NCBI RefSeq assembly: GCF_015207395.1
Contig: NZ_JADEWX010000029.1
Span: 1 to 50,942 of the forward strand
Direction of reading: 5' to 3'
Source: Nodosilinea sp. LEGE 07088
GTDB taxonomy: Bacteria; Cyanobacteriota; Cyanobacteriia; Phormidesmidales; Phormidesmidaceae
DNA length: 50,942 nucleotides
Below, piece after piece: positions 1 through 7,484 of the stretch. The notes beneath the pieces were generated by a model. It saw only the letters and a list, made by a program, of their open reading frames with translations, was not told where the DNA came from and did no database searches. The position numbers and the translations under genes were made by a program. The first letter of the stretch is position 1, and each line of letters opens with the position of its first letter.

Positions 1-127
1 CCGGACTGCCGACCGATACCGTGGCCAGCCTGCTGCACGCTCCAGCATCTGATAGGGGCTCAGCACCGGAACAGCGGGAAATCTGGGTAATTGACGAGGC
101 CGGGCTGCTCTCCGCCAAAGATGCCCA
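1..127. repeat. Terminal overlap, copy 1 (circular closure)
   Basis: These 127 bases are identical to the last 127 bases of the window (50816-50942). An exact overlap of this odd length is what a k-mer assembler leaves on a closed circular contig. The relaxase frame continues correctly across the join, which supports circularity. The unique circle is therefore 50,815 bp. This is an assembly signature and not a biological repeat. Confidence 0.95.
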
Positions 128-2024
128 CGGTCTGCTAAGCCTGGCCGTGGAGCGACAGGCTCGCGTCATCCTGGTGGGCGATACCCGCCAGCTCTCGGCG
201 GTGGAGGCGGGCAACCCGTTCAAGAGCTTGCAGGCCGGAGGCATTCAAACCGCCTTCCTCGATGAGTCTCGACGACAGAAGACAGCGGCCCTCAAACAGG
301 CCGTTAACCTGCTGGCCACCGACCAGACGGAAGCCGCCTTTCAAACCCTAGTCGGGGCGGGCTCGATTCAAACAATCAAATCACCAGAGACACGCCTCCA
401 GCAGGTGGCCACCGACTATCTAGCCCAGGGCGAAGAAGAGCGCGACCAAACGCTGCTACTCGCCGGAACCAACCAAGAGCGCCTGGCCCTCACCGCCCTG
501 ATTCGCACAGGGCTTCAGGCTCAGGGCCAGCTAAGCACCGACGGCTTTACCCTGACTTCCCTGCGGCGCAAAGACCTGACCCAAGCCCAGGCAGGCTATG
601 CCGCCCACTACGCCAGCGGCGACATCGTTACCCTCAACCAGCAGTACAAACGCCAGGGCCTGGTGAAGCAGCAGCCCTACCAGGTCGTCCAAGTCGATGC
701 CCGCCGCAACCGGCTGACCCTGGCCAACGCAGCCGGTCAAACCGTCGAAATTGACCCAACAGCCTGCCCCAACAAGACGGTCTACACCCGCCAGGCGATC
801 CCCGTTGCCGTAGGCGATCGCCTGCGCTGGACACGCAACGACCGGGCACAAAACCTGCGCAATGGGCAGGCCTTTACCCTGTCCGCCATTGATGCCCAAG
901 GCCAGGCCGAGATCCGCTACCCCGATGGTCGCTGTGACGCCGTTGATCTAACCGGCTTGCAGTATGTCGATTACGGCCTGGTGAGCACCACCTACAGCGC
1001 CCAGGGCAAAACCGCCGACCGAGTGATGGCGCTGATGGATGCCACCACTAGCCAGGAGTCGTTTTATGTGGCCGTGTCGCGGGCCAAATACCACCTCTCG
1101 CTCTATACCGCCGACCCAGATGAGCTGCTGCGCCAGGCGCAGCGCTCCTCAGCCAAGGAGAACGTCAGCGACTATATCCCACTCTTTAATTTGGTGAACA
1201 CCCATGCCCAGACCCCGGAAAGTACCCCCGCCGCCGCCCCCTCAGCAGTGGGCGATCGAGATGCCGCCAGGGATCTTGGCCGATGCGCTGGTGAGCGCGT
1301 TGCAGCAGGCCTTGCTACCGCTCCAGCAGCAGATTGCGGGACTCCAGCAGGACAACGCCCAGCTGCGATCTCAGATCGAGGACTTGGTGAACCACCAGGC
1401 CCAATCGGAGCAGGTGCTGAGGCAGATGACCACCGAACACAGCCACCTCCAGCAGAGCTTGAACGCATTGCTAAAGGGGCTAGAGACTGGCAGCAGCAGC
1501 GACAGCTCCAGACAATTGCAGGCACTCTTATCGGCCTTAGTGACACAGCTGAACGCGTTAAATCAGCGGGTGAGCAGCAATCTCGATGGACAGGAGCGAT
1601 CGCTCGCCTTGCTCATGACCTCGCTCGCGGCCTTGAACGACGACGCCAGCAGCGGGAGCAACAACGGGAGCGGATCAGCGCCGAGCAGATGATGTGGGCT
1701 GAACGCTTAGTGCCGGTGGTGACCAACATCATGCTGCTAGCCAGGCAGGCTGGCGAGACCGAGCAAACCGGGCCTGAGACTTGGGCTCTAAAGGGACGTC
1801 ACTACTCGCTGTCGTTTTGCAAAGCGACTCATACGCTCTCCCTGGTCGCCCAGGATGGTCGCGGCGAGCTGCTCCGACTTCAGTGGCACCAGGAAGCCTG
1901 GCAACCGCAGCTAGCCCAGGGCATCACGGTGACGGATGTTGGCCAGATCCAAAAGGCTCATCGGCTTCTCCATCAGGCGATGCAGCCACCCCAGCGCTCT
2001 CGTCAGGTTGAGATGGAACGCTAA
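3..2024 (+). CDS. MobF-family relaxase/helicase, C-terminal part (continues from 49378-50815)
   Basis: This is the 3' two-thirds of a MobF (TrwC/TraI-type) conjugative relaxase that starts at 49378 and crosses the circular join; the complete protein is 1153 residues. This part begins at about residue 481 and carries the rest of the SF1 helicase: Walker B (IWVIDEAG, DEAG about 511-514), the motif VGDTRQLSAVEAGNPF, and the late helicase motifs TYSAQGKT and FYVAVSRAK. The protein nicks oriT, stays bound to the transferred strand and unwinds it. Roughly from residue 881 to 1043 the relaxase frame becomes low-complexity (Ala, Gly, Pro, Arg) and poor in G/C at third codon positions, exactly where another frame (1204-1692) is well formed. 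From 1689 the relaxase frame again looks like ordinary protein. The C-terminal 110 residues may be a separate domain or, by an internal ATG at 1689, a separate product. Confidence 0.93.
   Translation, partial: GLPTDTVASLLHAPASDRGSAPEQREIWVIDEAGLLSAKDAHGLLSLAVERQARVILVGDTRQLSAVEAGNPFKSLQAGGIQTAFLDESRRQKTAALKQAVNLLATDQTEAAFQTLVGAGSIQTIKSPETRLQQVATDYLAQGEEERDQTLLLAGTNQERLALTALIRTGLQAQGQLSTDGFTLTSLRRKDLTQAQAGYAAHYASGDIVTLNQQYKRQGLVKQQPYQVVQVDARRNRLTLANAAGQTVEIDPTACPNKTVYTRQAIPVAVGDRLRWTRNDRAQNLRNGQAFTLSAIDAQGQAEIRYPDGRCDAVDLTGLQYVDYGLVSTTYSAQGKTADRVMALMDATTSQESFYVAVSRAKYHLSLYTADPDELLRQAQRSSAKENVSDYIPLFNLVNTHAQTPESTPAAAPSAVGDRDAARDLGRCAGERVAAGLATAPAADCGTPAGQRPAAISDRGLGEPPGPIGAGAEADDHRTQPPPAELERIAKGARDWQQQRQLQTIAGTLIGLSDTAERVKSAGEQQSRWTGAIARLAHDLARGLERRRQQREQQRERISAEQMMWAERLVPVVTNIMLLARQAGETEQTGPETWALKGRHYSLSFCKATHTLSLVAQDGRGELLRLQWHQEAWQPQLAQGITVTDVGQIQKAHRLLHQAMQPPQRSRQVEMER
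1204..1692 (+). CDS. Nested coiled-coil protein encoded inside the relaxase gene
   Basis: A 162-residue open frame lies wholly inside the relaxase gene in another frame. It starts with a basic, proline-rich tail (residues 1-15) and then has long amphipathic segments rich in Leu and Gln with heptad spacing (about 25-75 and 85-115), ending in a Ser/Gly/Asn-rich tail. By hand count about four-fifths of its codons end in G or C, like neighbouring genes, while the relaxase frame over the same bases ends in A or T about half the time. Its TGA stop (1690-1692) overlaps an ATG of the relaxase frame at 1689, a typical coupling arrangement. No strong Shine-Dalgarno is seen; ATG 1261 is an alternative start. 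By analogy with ColE1, where mbeB and mbeD lie inside the relaxase gene mbeA, it could be a relaxosome accessory protein; that role is inference. Confidence 0.6.
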   Translation: MPRPRKVPPPPPPQQWAIEMPPGILADALVSALQQALLPLQQQIAGLQQDNAQLRSQIEDLVNHQAQSEQVLRQMTTEHSHLQQSLNALLKGLETGSSSDSSRQLQALLSALVTQLNALNQRVSSNLDGQERSLALLMTSLAALNDDASSGSNNGSGSAPSR

Positions 2025-2504
2025 GGCGAAGCTCGTAACCCATCGTCTGGCTGTCCCCTCTTTCCCAAAAAACGCGATTCTGATGGGGTGATCCAAATAG
2101 CTGGGAGGAAGGGTTTCAAACGGCTATTCTGAGGTGCCTTGAGGGTGATCCAAATCAGGCGGGATTAGCAGTTCAAACGGGTTCACGGTCAAAGGCCAGG
2201 CTGGGATCGGGGCTATGCACCCTAAGCAAATGTGCTCGGTGACAGTGGCCATCGTGAGTGGACTAAATGTCCCTATTTGGCTTGTGCCAGTTCTCCAAAG
2301 TCCTGATAGCTTCGTTCAGTCCTCTCTCTACCTCAAACCCTAGTCAAGGGAGCCGAATTCGAGACGGGGCAAGAGTTTGAAGGTTAAGGCATAGCTTGCG
2401 AGGTTATGTGTGGGCAACAATCAGCGTTACTTTTGAAGCCCTATTGGATAGAAGCAAATTTTCTAGCTAAACTTTCAGTATCTCAATCATTTGGAGGTGA
2501 GACA
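2025..2504. other. Intergenic region after the relaxase, with tandem repeats
   Basis: About 480 bases with no supported gene. It marks the edge between backbone and cassette array: base composition falls from GC-rich to AT-rich towards 2505. Two tandem repeat units sit at 2086-2199. The last bases hold the ribosome binding site of the methyltransferase (GGAGGTGA at 2493-2500). Confidence 0.6.
2086..2199 (+). repeat. Two tandem 57-bp repeat units (GGGTGATCCAAAT type)
   Basis: Two units start at 2086 and 2143, exactly 57 bases apart. Each begins with GGGTGATCCAAAT and has TTCAAACGG at the same offset, 29 bases in. A related pair with the same 57-base spacing lies behind the replication gene at 25556 and 25613, where the first unit conserves both boxes. 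The function is unknown. Confidence 0.65.
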
Positions 2505-3368
2505 GTGAGTATTGATATGGGCAAGTCAACTAATAAAGGGACTGCCATGATGAAGTTCGCTCATCAATTTCAACCTAATGTGATTTTGCAAGATGAATAT
2601 GTCAGTTGGTTTTTTGACGATTCTACAGCAAAGTCTTTACAGGAAAATTCCCTCAATCTTAATGTAGAACCTGTCGATGATTCTCAGAGATTTCAGCAGA
2701 TCTCGTATTGGTATACAATTTTGAGAGAAAAGTATTGTGATGAAGTAATTGTAGATGCTCTCGCTTCTGAATGCAGACAACTTCTTCTACTTGGATCGGG
2801 CTACGATACGAGGTTTTTTCGAATTTCTGCTGTGCGAGAGAGAGCTACTGCCACATTTGAAGTTGATTTGCCAGAGACAATTAATAATAAGAAAAAGTAC
2901 TTATCCGATAAGCTGGGACATATTCCTGAAGGGCTAACACTTATCCCTCTTGACTTTAATCATGGCGATCTCAACAGTCTTGATCGCTATGGATTTGATA
3001 ACACTCTTCCAACAGCTTATGTTTGGCAAGGAGTCAGCTATTATCTGCCCAGAGAGAGCGTATCCCAAGTTTTAGACTATATTAAATCGCAAATGACACC
3101 TGATTCAGTGCTGGTCTTTGATTGCTGCTCACCCCTGATGACTTACAAGAATGACCAAGTTCCAGGTATAGCATCTAGTATTGATCAGCTTTCTAAAATT
3201 GGTGAGCCATATTTGTTTGGTATGTATAGTGATGAGATGAAAAATTGGCTAGAGGAAAAAGGATTTCAAAATATTGAGATTCTGCAACAGGATGACCTAG
3301 AGGATAGAGTCTTACACAAGCGTACACTGCCAAGCAATATGTGGTATGTGGTGTCAGCTAAAGTGTAA
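2505..3368 (+). CDS. SAM-dependent methyltransferase, LCMT/PpmC-like (COG3315 type)
   Basis: A 287-residue class I SAM methyltransferase of the leucine carboxyl methyltransferase-like family. The SAM-binding motif LLLLGSGYDTR is at about 93-103, followed by FEVDLP, the acidic strand that contacts SAM, and by WQGVSYYL. Family members methylate carboxyl groups of proteins or small natural products; the substrate here cannot be read from sequence. I chose GTG at 2505 because GGAGGTGA ends five bases upstream; an ATG at 2406 is open in frame but has no ribosome binding site and adds a tail unlike the family. The gene is AT-rich compared with the relaxase upstream and is followed directly by an attC-like sequence, so it looks like the first gene of the imported cassette array. 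Confidence 0.85.
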   Translation: MSIDMGKSTNKGTAMMKFAHQFQPNVILQDEYVSWFFDDSTAKSLQENSLNLNVEPVDDSQRFQQISYWYTILREKYCDEVIVDALASECRQLLLLGSGYDTRFFRISAVRERATATFEVDLPETINNKKKYLSDKLGHIPEGLTLIPLDFNHGDLNSLDRYGFDNTLPTAYVWQGVSYYLPRESVSQVLDYIKSQMTPDSVLVFDCCSPLMTYKNDQVPGIASSIDQLSKIGEPYLFGMYSDEMKNWLEEKGFQNIEILQQDDLEDRVLHKRTLPSNMWYVVSAKV

Positions 3369-3381
3369 TGGATTCCGTCCC

Positions 3382-3468
3382 GCTAACAACTTCAATTCAG
3401 TGGGTGAACAAAAGCTGTTGTTACTAAATTTGAGAGCTATCTGCCATCGCTGGTTGAGAACGTTGGCG
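3382..3468 (+). repeat. attC-like site after the methyltransferase
   Basis: This begins 13 bases after the methyltransferase stop with GCTAACAACTTC and ends near GTTGGCG (3462-3468), close to the integron core GTTRRRY but with a mismatch. It aligns along most of its length with the site behind the LysE gene (6384-6470), sharing CTAACA, GGGT/GGGAACA, GAG(A/T)..TATCT.CC and CGCT. It is probably a degenerate attC. Confidence 0.45.
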
Positions 3469-3801
3469 TGCGGTGCGCAAAGTGATAGATATTAAATAAC
3501 TTCCATGTTTAGAAAATGAGCATTTACATTAGTGATGGTAACAGTTTAGAAGTGGGCGGGTGGGTGTCTGAAGGTTAAAGGCTAGGTGTTTGGCAATGGG
3601 CATCTGTTCTCTCAGATCGGTGGAAGGCGGCGCTGGTGGAGTGGATAGGCCAGTATCCGCAGCTTTCGGTGCTCGATGGCGACTTACCTCCATACCTGTG
3701 GGGGTAGCTTGCGGCGATTAGTTGAGTTCAAGAGTCGATTCACAGTGGGTTATGGGCAACGTTAGACAATCGCGCAGTTTGGCCACAAATGCTTAAAAAC
3801 T
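3469..3801. other. Gap with a gene remnant and an attC core
   Basis: No intact gene is supported. An open stretch ends at a TAG near 3708 and would read ...RWKAALVEWIGQYPQLSVL and then DGDLPPYLWG, which looks like the C-terminus of a lost protein I cannot name. It is followed by a canonical core site, GTTAGAC, at 3761-3767, 34 bases before the kinase start. This may be a cassette whose gene has decayed. Confidence 0.4.
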
Positions 3802-4290
3802 ATGATCATGAAAGCAGTTGTATATCTGATGTGTGGATTGCCAGGCTCTGGTAAGACAACACTCGCAAAACGACTCGAATCTGAAAGCAGAGCTATGCGA
3901 TTTTCTATAGATGAATGGATGCTCAATTTTTATGGTGAAATAATGTCACGTGCAGAGTTTGACGAGCGTTCTGAGCGGTGTGAGAAAATGATTTGGAACA
4001 TTGCTGAACGTTTGCTTCTGCTAGGATTCTCCGTCATTTTAGATTTTGGCTTTTGGAAGAGAGAGAAAAGAAGAGAATATCAAACCCGTATCAATAAAGC
4101 AGGAGCACATATGGTCTTGTATTATGTGCAGACTCCTTACGAAGTGTTACAACGTCGACTTGAAACACGGAACAAAAAATTACCTGATGGTGCATTTTAT
4201 ATTTCTGCGGAGATGTTACAGGTTTTTGTGGCCCAATTTGAATATCCAACTGAGGCGGAGGGATTCGAGATGGTAGAAGTGCGGTCTTGA
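3802..4290 (+). CDS. P-loop kinase-like ATP-binding protein (AAA_33/zeta-like)
   Basis: A 162-residue protein with a clear Walker A motif, GLPGSGKTT, at 12-20. It continues with the lid and acceptor pattern of small P-loop kinases: FSIDEWM near 35, SVILDFGFWKREKRREY near 78-94, and an arginine-rich lid (LQRRLETRN). Relatives include chloramphenicol phosphotransferase-like and zeta-toxin-like kinases, which phosphorylate small molecules or nucleotide sugars; which substrate applies here is unknown. No strong ribosome binding site is visible; ATG 3808 is an equal candidate start. It is AT-rich, has no HIP1 sites and sits between an attC core (3761) and repeat R1 (4340), consistent with a mobile cassette. 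Confidence 0.75.
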   Translation: MIMKAVVYLMCGLPGSGKTTLAKRLESESRAMRFSIDEWMLNFYGEIMSRAEFDERSERCEKMIWNIAERLLLLGFSVILDFGFWKREKRREYQTRINKAGAHMVLYYVQTPYEVLQRRLETRNKKLPDGAFYISAEMLQVFVAQFEYPTEAEGFEMVEVRS

Positions 4291-4339
4291 TATGTATTAA
4301 CAACGACTTGAAAAGGTACTGTATCTGACCGCCTACAAG

Positions 4340-4633
4340 CAACCTACTTCCTGAAATATCGACTTTGAATGGCAGAATGGCACTGTGGGGAGGTAGCTGA
4401 GGTGATTATCGATCAAGCCGAGTGCTCAATGGCATTAACCTCCTGAAGGCTTGTGGGTTGAGTAGTTGCCTGCTCGCACAACCTGTTCTGGCTTGCCCCG
4501 CTCCTGTACCCACAGGAGCGGGGCATAGCTGCATGGTAATTTGTCCAGCGCAGTGCTGGACAAATTGTGGAACGTTTCACGAAAGAGGTGCCGAGAGGGA
4601 TTGTGATGCTGCTTTGAGGGGCGGGCAACTCCT
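4340..4633. repeat. Interspersed repeat R1 (about 294 bp)
   Basis: This is a long direct repeat of 8740-8973 (R2), sharing long blocks such as CATCGACTTTGAATGG (one base differs here), TGGGGAGGTAGCTGAGGTGA, TTGTGGGTTGAGTAGTTGCC and GTGATGCTGCTTTG. R1 is about 60 bases longer because it carries two perfect hairpins (4495-4566) absent from R2. A short third copy is at 13245-13312. No protein-coding potential is shared, so this is probably a non-coding mobile or recombination-active element. R1 and R2 bracket the acetyltransferase-to-acetyltransferase block. Confidence 0.75.
4495..4566. repeat. Two perfect hairpins inside R1
   Basis: The first hairpin has 13-bp arms (GCCCCGCTCCTGT at 4495-4507, complement at 4512-4524) with a 4-base loop. 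The second has 12-bp arms (AATTTGTCCAGC at 4538-4549, complement at 4555-4566) with a 5-base loop. Neither has a following T-run. Both are missing from the R2 copy, so they were gained by R1 or lost from R2 as a unit. Confidence 0.7.
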
Positions 4634-4678
4634 GGGCCATTATGCAGCCTAATCGGGTATGTACTATAGCTAAAATAT

Positions 4679-4813
4679 TGGAAGACTTTCCGTAGTTATC
4701 CACCCAGATCCGGATAACATGCGGAAAGTTTTCAGCGATCTTGCGGATTAAGGCAGATATACGGAAACTTTCTGCCTATTCACCCTGATAGGGGCAATAT
4801 GTGGAAACTATCT
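4679..4813. repeat. Iteron-like repeats with 40-bp spacing
   Basis: Copies of (C/T)GGAAA(C/G)(T/A)(T/A)TC start at 4722, 4762 and 4802, exactly 40 bases apart, with a weaker copy, TGGAAGACTTTCC, at 4679. Forty bases is close to four helical turns, so a protein bound at each copy would sit on one DNA face. They lie directly upstream of the acetyltransferase at 4872 and could be operators; no matching regulator is identified. Confidence 0.5.
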
Positions 4814-4871
4814 CTCTGACAAGATTGTTGTGCTGCTGCGTGTGGCTTAGTTGTATATCACAATAGTTCAT

Positions 4872-5474
4872 ATGTCTTCAACTTCTATTATTAGGCTCGC
4901 CAGCAAGAGTGACGCTGCTCAAGTTCAGGACATCTATGCACCGTTCGTTCGTGACACGCCTATCTCGTTTGAAGCTGAGCCGCCTTCAGTTAAGGAGATG
5001 CAGCAACGTATCGAAGATACTCTTCGCCAGTTCCCTTGGCTGATTTGTGAACATCAAGCCGAGGTTGTTGGTTACGTCTATGCCAATTCGCACCGTGCCA
5101 GAGCCGCTTATTTGTGGTCGGTTGACGTGTCAGTTTATATTCATCAACGCTATCATCGCTCAGGTGTGGGCAAGGCTTTATATTTATCGTTGTTCGAGAT
5201 TCTGAGACTGCAAGGGTTCTGCAATGCTTATGCAGGCGCGACCTTGCCCAACCCGGCCAGCGTTGGTTTGCACGAAGCTCTTGGGTTTCAGCCGGTTGGT
5301 GTTTATGAAGCTGTTGGTTATAAGTTTAGGGCATGGCATAGCGTTATATGGTGGCAGTTAGCGTTGCAGGAACGTTCCGTAACGCCTGCCCTTCCACTTC
5401 CTATTGGGGAGGTTAAAGAGCGTGCTGAGTGGCAGGCAGCTTTAAATACTGGCTTGCCGTTCCTCAAGTTGTAG
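4872..5474 (+). CDS. GNAT acetyltransferase, phosphinothricin N-acetyltransferase-like
   Basis: A 200-residue GNAT-fold enzyme of the PAT/Bar group (COG1247). Such enzymes transfer an acetyl group from acetyl-CoA to an amino group, classically that of phosphinothricin or methionine sulfoximine. Visible hallmarks are IRLASKSDAAQVQDIYAPFV at the N-terminus, ISFEAEPPS, the acetyl-CoA loop HRSGVGKALY (Q/RxxGxG/A), and the C-terminal segment ASVGLHEALGFQPVGVY with FRAWHSVIWWQ. I chose ATG 4872 over 4851 because family members begin just before the IRLA strand. The last 25 residues are an extra tail. It follows the 40-bp iteron-like repeats and precedes an attC-like site at 5495, so it is the first cassette gene after R1. 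Confidence 0.85.
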   Translation: MSSTSIIRLASKSDAAQVQDIYAPFVRDTPISFEAEPPSVKEMQQRIEDTLRQFPWLICEHQAEVVGYVYANSHRARAAYLWSVDVSVYIHQRYHRSGVGKALYLSLFEILRLQGFCNAYAGATLPNPASVGLHEALGFQPVGVYEAVGYKFRAWHSVIWWQLALQERSVTPALPLPIGEVKERAEWQAALNTGLPFLKL

Positions 5475-5494
5475 GTGCAACCGATCAACCTCAG

Positions 5495-5591
5495 CACAAC
5501 AAGGCGCTGCACTCGACCACCCATAGCCTGCGCTTTGGTCGTTCCTCCCGTCGCTCCGGCTTCTGACGGCGGGGGATCTTGGTCGTTAGGG
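5495..5591 (+). repeat. attC-like site after the PAT-like gene
   Basis: It starts with CACAACAAGGCGCTGCACTCG, close in form to many integron attC left ends, and ends at TGGTCGTTAGGG. The core GTTAGGG (5585-5591) departs from GTTRRRY at the last base only. The inner arms are GC-rich and partly palindromic. The position between two same-strand genes fits a cassette boundary. Confidence 0.5.
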
Positions 5592-5745
5592 GCTTAAGTT
5601 TTCGGTGGGGACGGCACTTTGAGACTTCTCATTGGGTGTAAGGCCGACTGATTGTGCTAATCCGTTAATCTGCAATCAAAAGCTCAGAATTTAGTTAGCA
5701 AACGATGTTAGATTCTTAGGCACAGTTTTTTATAAGGAAAGAATC

Positions 5746-6378
5746 ATGGCGTTCTTTTCAGCTTGGATCACTGTTTTTGCTGTTAGCTTGGTAGCAGTTG
5801 TTACTCCTGGCCCTGATTTTGCCCTGACTTTGCGTAACAGCTTGGCGTACTCTCGACGGGCAGGACTATACACAGCAGTTGGTGTTGGTGCTGGTAATCT
5901 TGTTCATGCAACTTATTCACTAATTGGCATCGGTGCAGTTATCTCTAAATCAATCTTACTGTTCAATATTTTGAAATGGGTTGGTGCTGCTTATCTTATT
6001 TACATCGGCATCAAATCTCTGAAAACCAGAAAAATGGCGATTTCGGCAGAAAATTATGAACAACAAAGAGATATCAAACGATGGATAGCTTTTCGTGTTG
6101 GCTTTCTAGGCAATCTACTGAATCCTAAGGCGACACTGTTTTTCCTGGCATTATTTACACAGATCGTACAACCGTCAACACCAATGTTTGTACAAGCAGT
6201 TTATGGAATGACAGTTGCTGTAGTAGCGTTATTTTGGTTTGCCATAGTAGCAGTAGTTATCTCACAACAAGCTTTCAAACGTCAAATTCTATCTTTTTCG
6301 CATTGGTTAGAGCGTTTGACTGGTGCCGCTCTTATAGCATTGGGTTTACGCCTAGCTGTAGCGGAGGTAAGTGATTAA
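5746..6378 (+). CDS. LysE/RhtB family amino-acid or metabolite exporter
   Basis: A 210-residue integral membrane protein of the LysE translocator family, with about six hydrophobic segments and the family signature VTPGPDFALTLRNSL at about 19-33. A second conserved block, GFLGNLLNPKATLFFLALF, is near 123-141, and the C-terminal helix is ERLTGAALIALGLRLA. These proteins export amino acids or related metabolites using the proton gradient. The start is supported by AAGGAAAG about five bases before ATG 5746. It is AT-rich compared with the backbone, stands alone between two attC-like sites, and is probably a cassette gene. The substrate is not predictable. Confidence 0.9.
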   Translation: MAFFSAWITVFAVSLVAVVTPGPDFALTLRNSLAYSRRAGLYTAVGVGAGNLVHATYSLIGIGAVISKSILLFNILKWVGAAYLIYIGIKSLKTRKMAISAENYEQQRDIKRWIAFRVGFLGNLLNPKATLFFLALFTQIVQPSTPMFVQAVYGMTVAVVALFWFAIVAVVISQQAFKRQILSFSHWLERLTGAALIALGLRLAVAEVSD

Positions 6379-6383
6379 TCCGC

Positions 6384-6470
6384 CCCCTAACACTTCACGG
6401 TAGGGAACAGTTGAAAGCCGCTGGTGCTGAGTTTAGGGTTATCTACCGCCGCTACGTTTTGCCGTTAGCT
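6384..6470 (+). repeat. attC-like site after the LysE gene
   Basis: It begins six bases after the LysE stop with CCCCTAACACTTC and ends with GCCGTTAGCT (core GTTAGCT, 6464-6470; one mismatch to GTTRRRY). The inner arms CGGTAGGGAAC and GTTATCTACCG pair with few mismatches. It aligns well with the site at 3382-3468, so the two belong to one attC family. Confidence 0.55.
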
Positions 6471-6532
6471 CCCATAGACCTATGTGCCGTAAGCACTGCT
6501 GAACGCAACCTTTAGCCTGTGAGTATCTCACC

Positions 6533-7318
6533 GTGACAAGCCTATACGAAATGCGCGATCGGATCCGTATCGCAGTGGCTAAGGCGCTTCGGCCTAGCCC
6601 GGATGTGCTCGCTGGATGGGAGGGGGGTAGCGCCGCCTTTGGAATTGTCGACGCCTATTCGGACATCGACCTCTCCTTTCTCGTCACCGATGCCGCTTCG
6701 TTAGACGCCTTGTACGCGATCTCGGAAGAAGCGCTGCGCGAAATATCTCCGATATTGGCTAGCCATAACGCCCCGCCTGGACGCTACTACAAGCTCAGAG
6801 ATGCTGGGGATTTTCTCCTGCTAGACCTTTGTTTTTTTCGGGTAAGTGACTCCGACTACCAGCTTGATGTCGACCGCCATGGTCAAGCGGTACCTCTTTT
6901 CGACAAGGCTGACTGGTTACACGCATCGGGCACGAGCGACCCCGCCAAGGCGACTGCGCGACAGCACCGGTATGCTGAGTTGCAGGGATGGTTCCTGATA
7001 AGCCAAGACTTTGTTCGAAAGGAGTTGTTGCGGGGCCGATCTGCTGACGCCATGGCGGCTTTCTGGGGCTATACACTCCGACCTCTTGCTGAACTGTTGC
7101 GCATGCGCTACTGCCCGGCCCGTTGGGATTTTGGAATGAGATACCTCGACCTCGACCTGCCTCCATCGGTGCATGCGCAGTTCTGCGAATTGCTCTTCGT
7201 TCGAGACCTTAAGGACTTGGAGTACCGATTCGCCGCAGCCCAGGCCTGGGGCACCGAGCTGCTCAACGAATTGGCTGAGCGAGTGGGCTCCGAAAGCAGT
7301 GAGCCGAATGGCGGTTAA
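6533..7318 (+). CDS. Nucleotidyltransferase (aminoglycoside-adenylyltransferase-like)
   Basis: A 261-residue protein with the Pol-beta-type nucleotidyltransferase signature: GGSAAFGIVDAYSDIDLSFL at 31-50, giving the GS motif and the metal-binding Asp pair D44/D46, plus a downstream acidic strand DFLLLDLCFF near 92-101. The helical C-terminal half (REL..., EYRFAAAQAW) is typical of aminoglycoside or lincosamide nucleotidyltransferases and their uncharacterised relatives, but nothing fixes the substrate; calling it a resistance gene would be too strong. The start is GTG 6533; ATG 6551 is a credible alternative. Its base composition is more GC-rich than the LysE gene upstream and the hydrolase downstream, as expected of cassettes with separate origins. 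An attC-like site overlaps its stop. Confidence 0.75.
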   Translation: MTSLYEMRDRIRIAVAKALRPSPDVLAGWEGGSAAFGIVDAYSDIDLSFLVTDAASLDALYAISEEALREISPILASHNAPPGRYYKLRDAGDFLLLDLCFFRVSDSDYQLDVDRHGQAVPLFDKADWLHASGTSDPAKATARQHRYAELQGWFLISQDFVRKELLRGRSADAMAAFWGYTLRPLAELLRMRYCPARWDFGMRYLDLDLPPSVHAQFCELLFVRDLKDLEYRFAAAQAWGTELLNELAERVGSESSEPNGG

Positions 7319-7398
7319 CACTGCGCTGCAACGGACGGAATAAAGTTCTCGGTTATGATGCAAAAGTTGTCTGCCGCTGTTGAGCTTCACCGTTGGGC
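7313..7398 (+). repeat. attC-like site after the nucleotidyltransferase
   Basis: It starts at GGTTAACA over the stop codon of the previous gene and ends with a canonical core, GTTGGGC (7392-7398, fits GTTRRRY). The outer box pair GCTGCAAC / GTTGAGC is complementary except for one unpaired G in the left arm, like the extrahelical base that IntI reads in folded attC sites. Confidence 0.65.
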
Positions 7399-7484
7399 TG
7401 CTTAAGCTATCAGTCGAGGTAGTTCTTGGAAGCTATCTCTTTAGATGCTGATTGGTTACTATTCATTCGAAGATGGAGGTTGAG

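Noticed and set aside
1172-1546. Minus-strand frame opposite the nested relaxase gene
   Set aside because: It is Arg/Ser/Ala-rich without structure, the usual antisense shadow of a GC-rich gene; the plus-strand nested frame explains the codon pattern.
6795-7390. Two minus-strand frames opposite the nucleotidyltransferase
   Set aside because: They overlap a gene with clear catalytic motifs and show no protein-like pattern.
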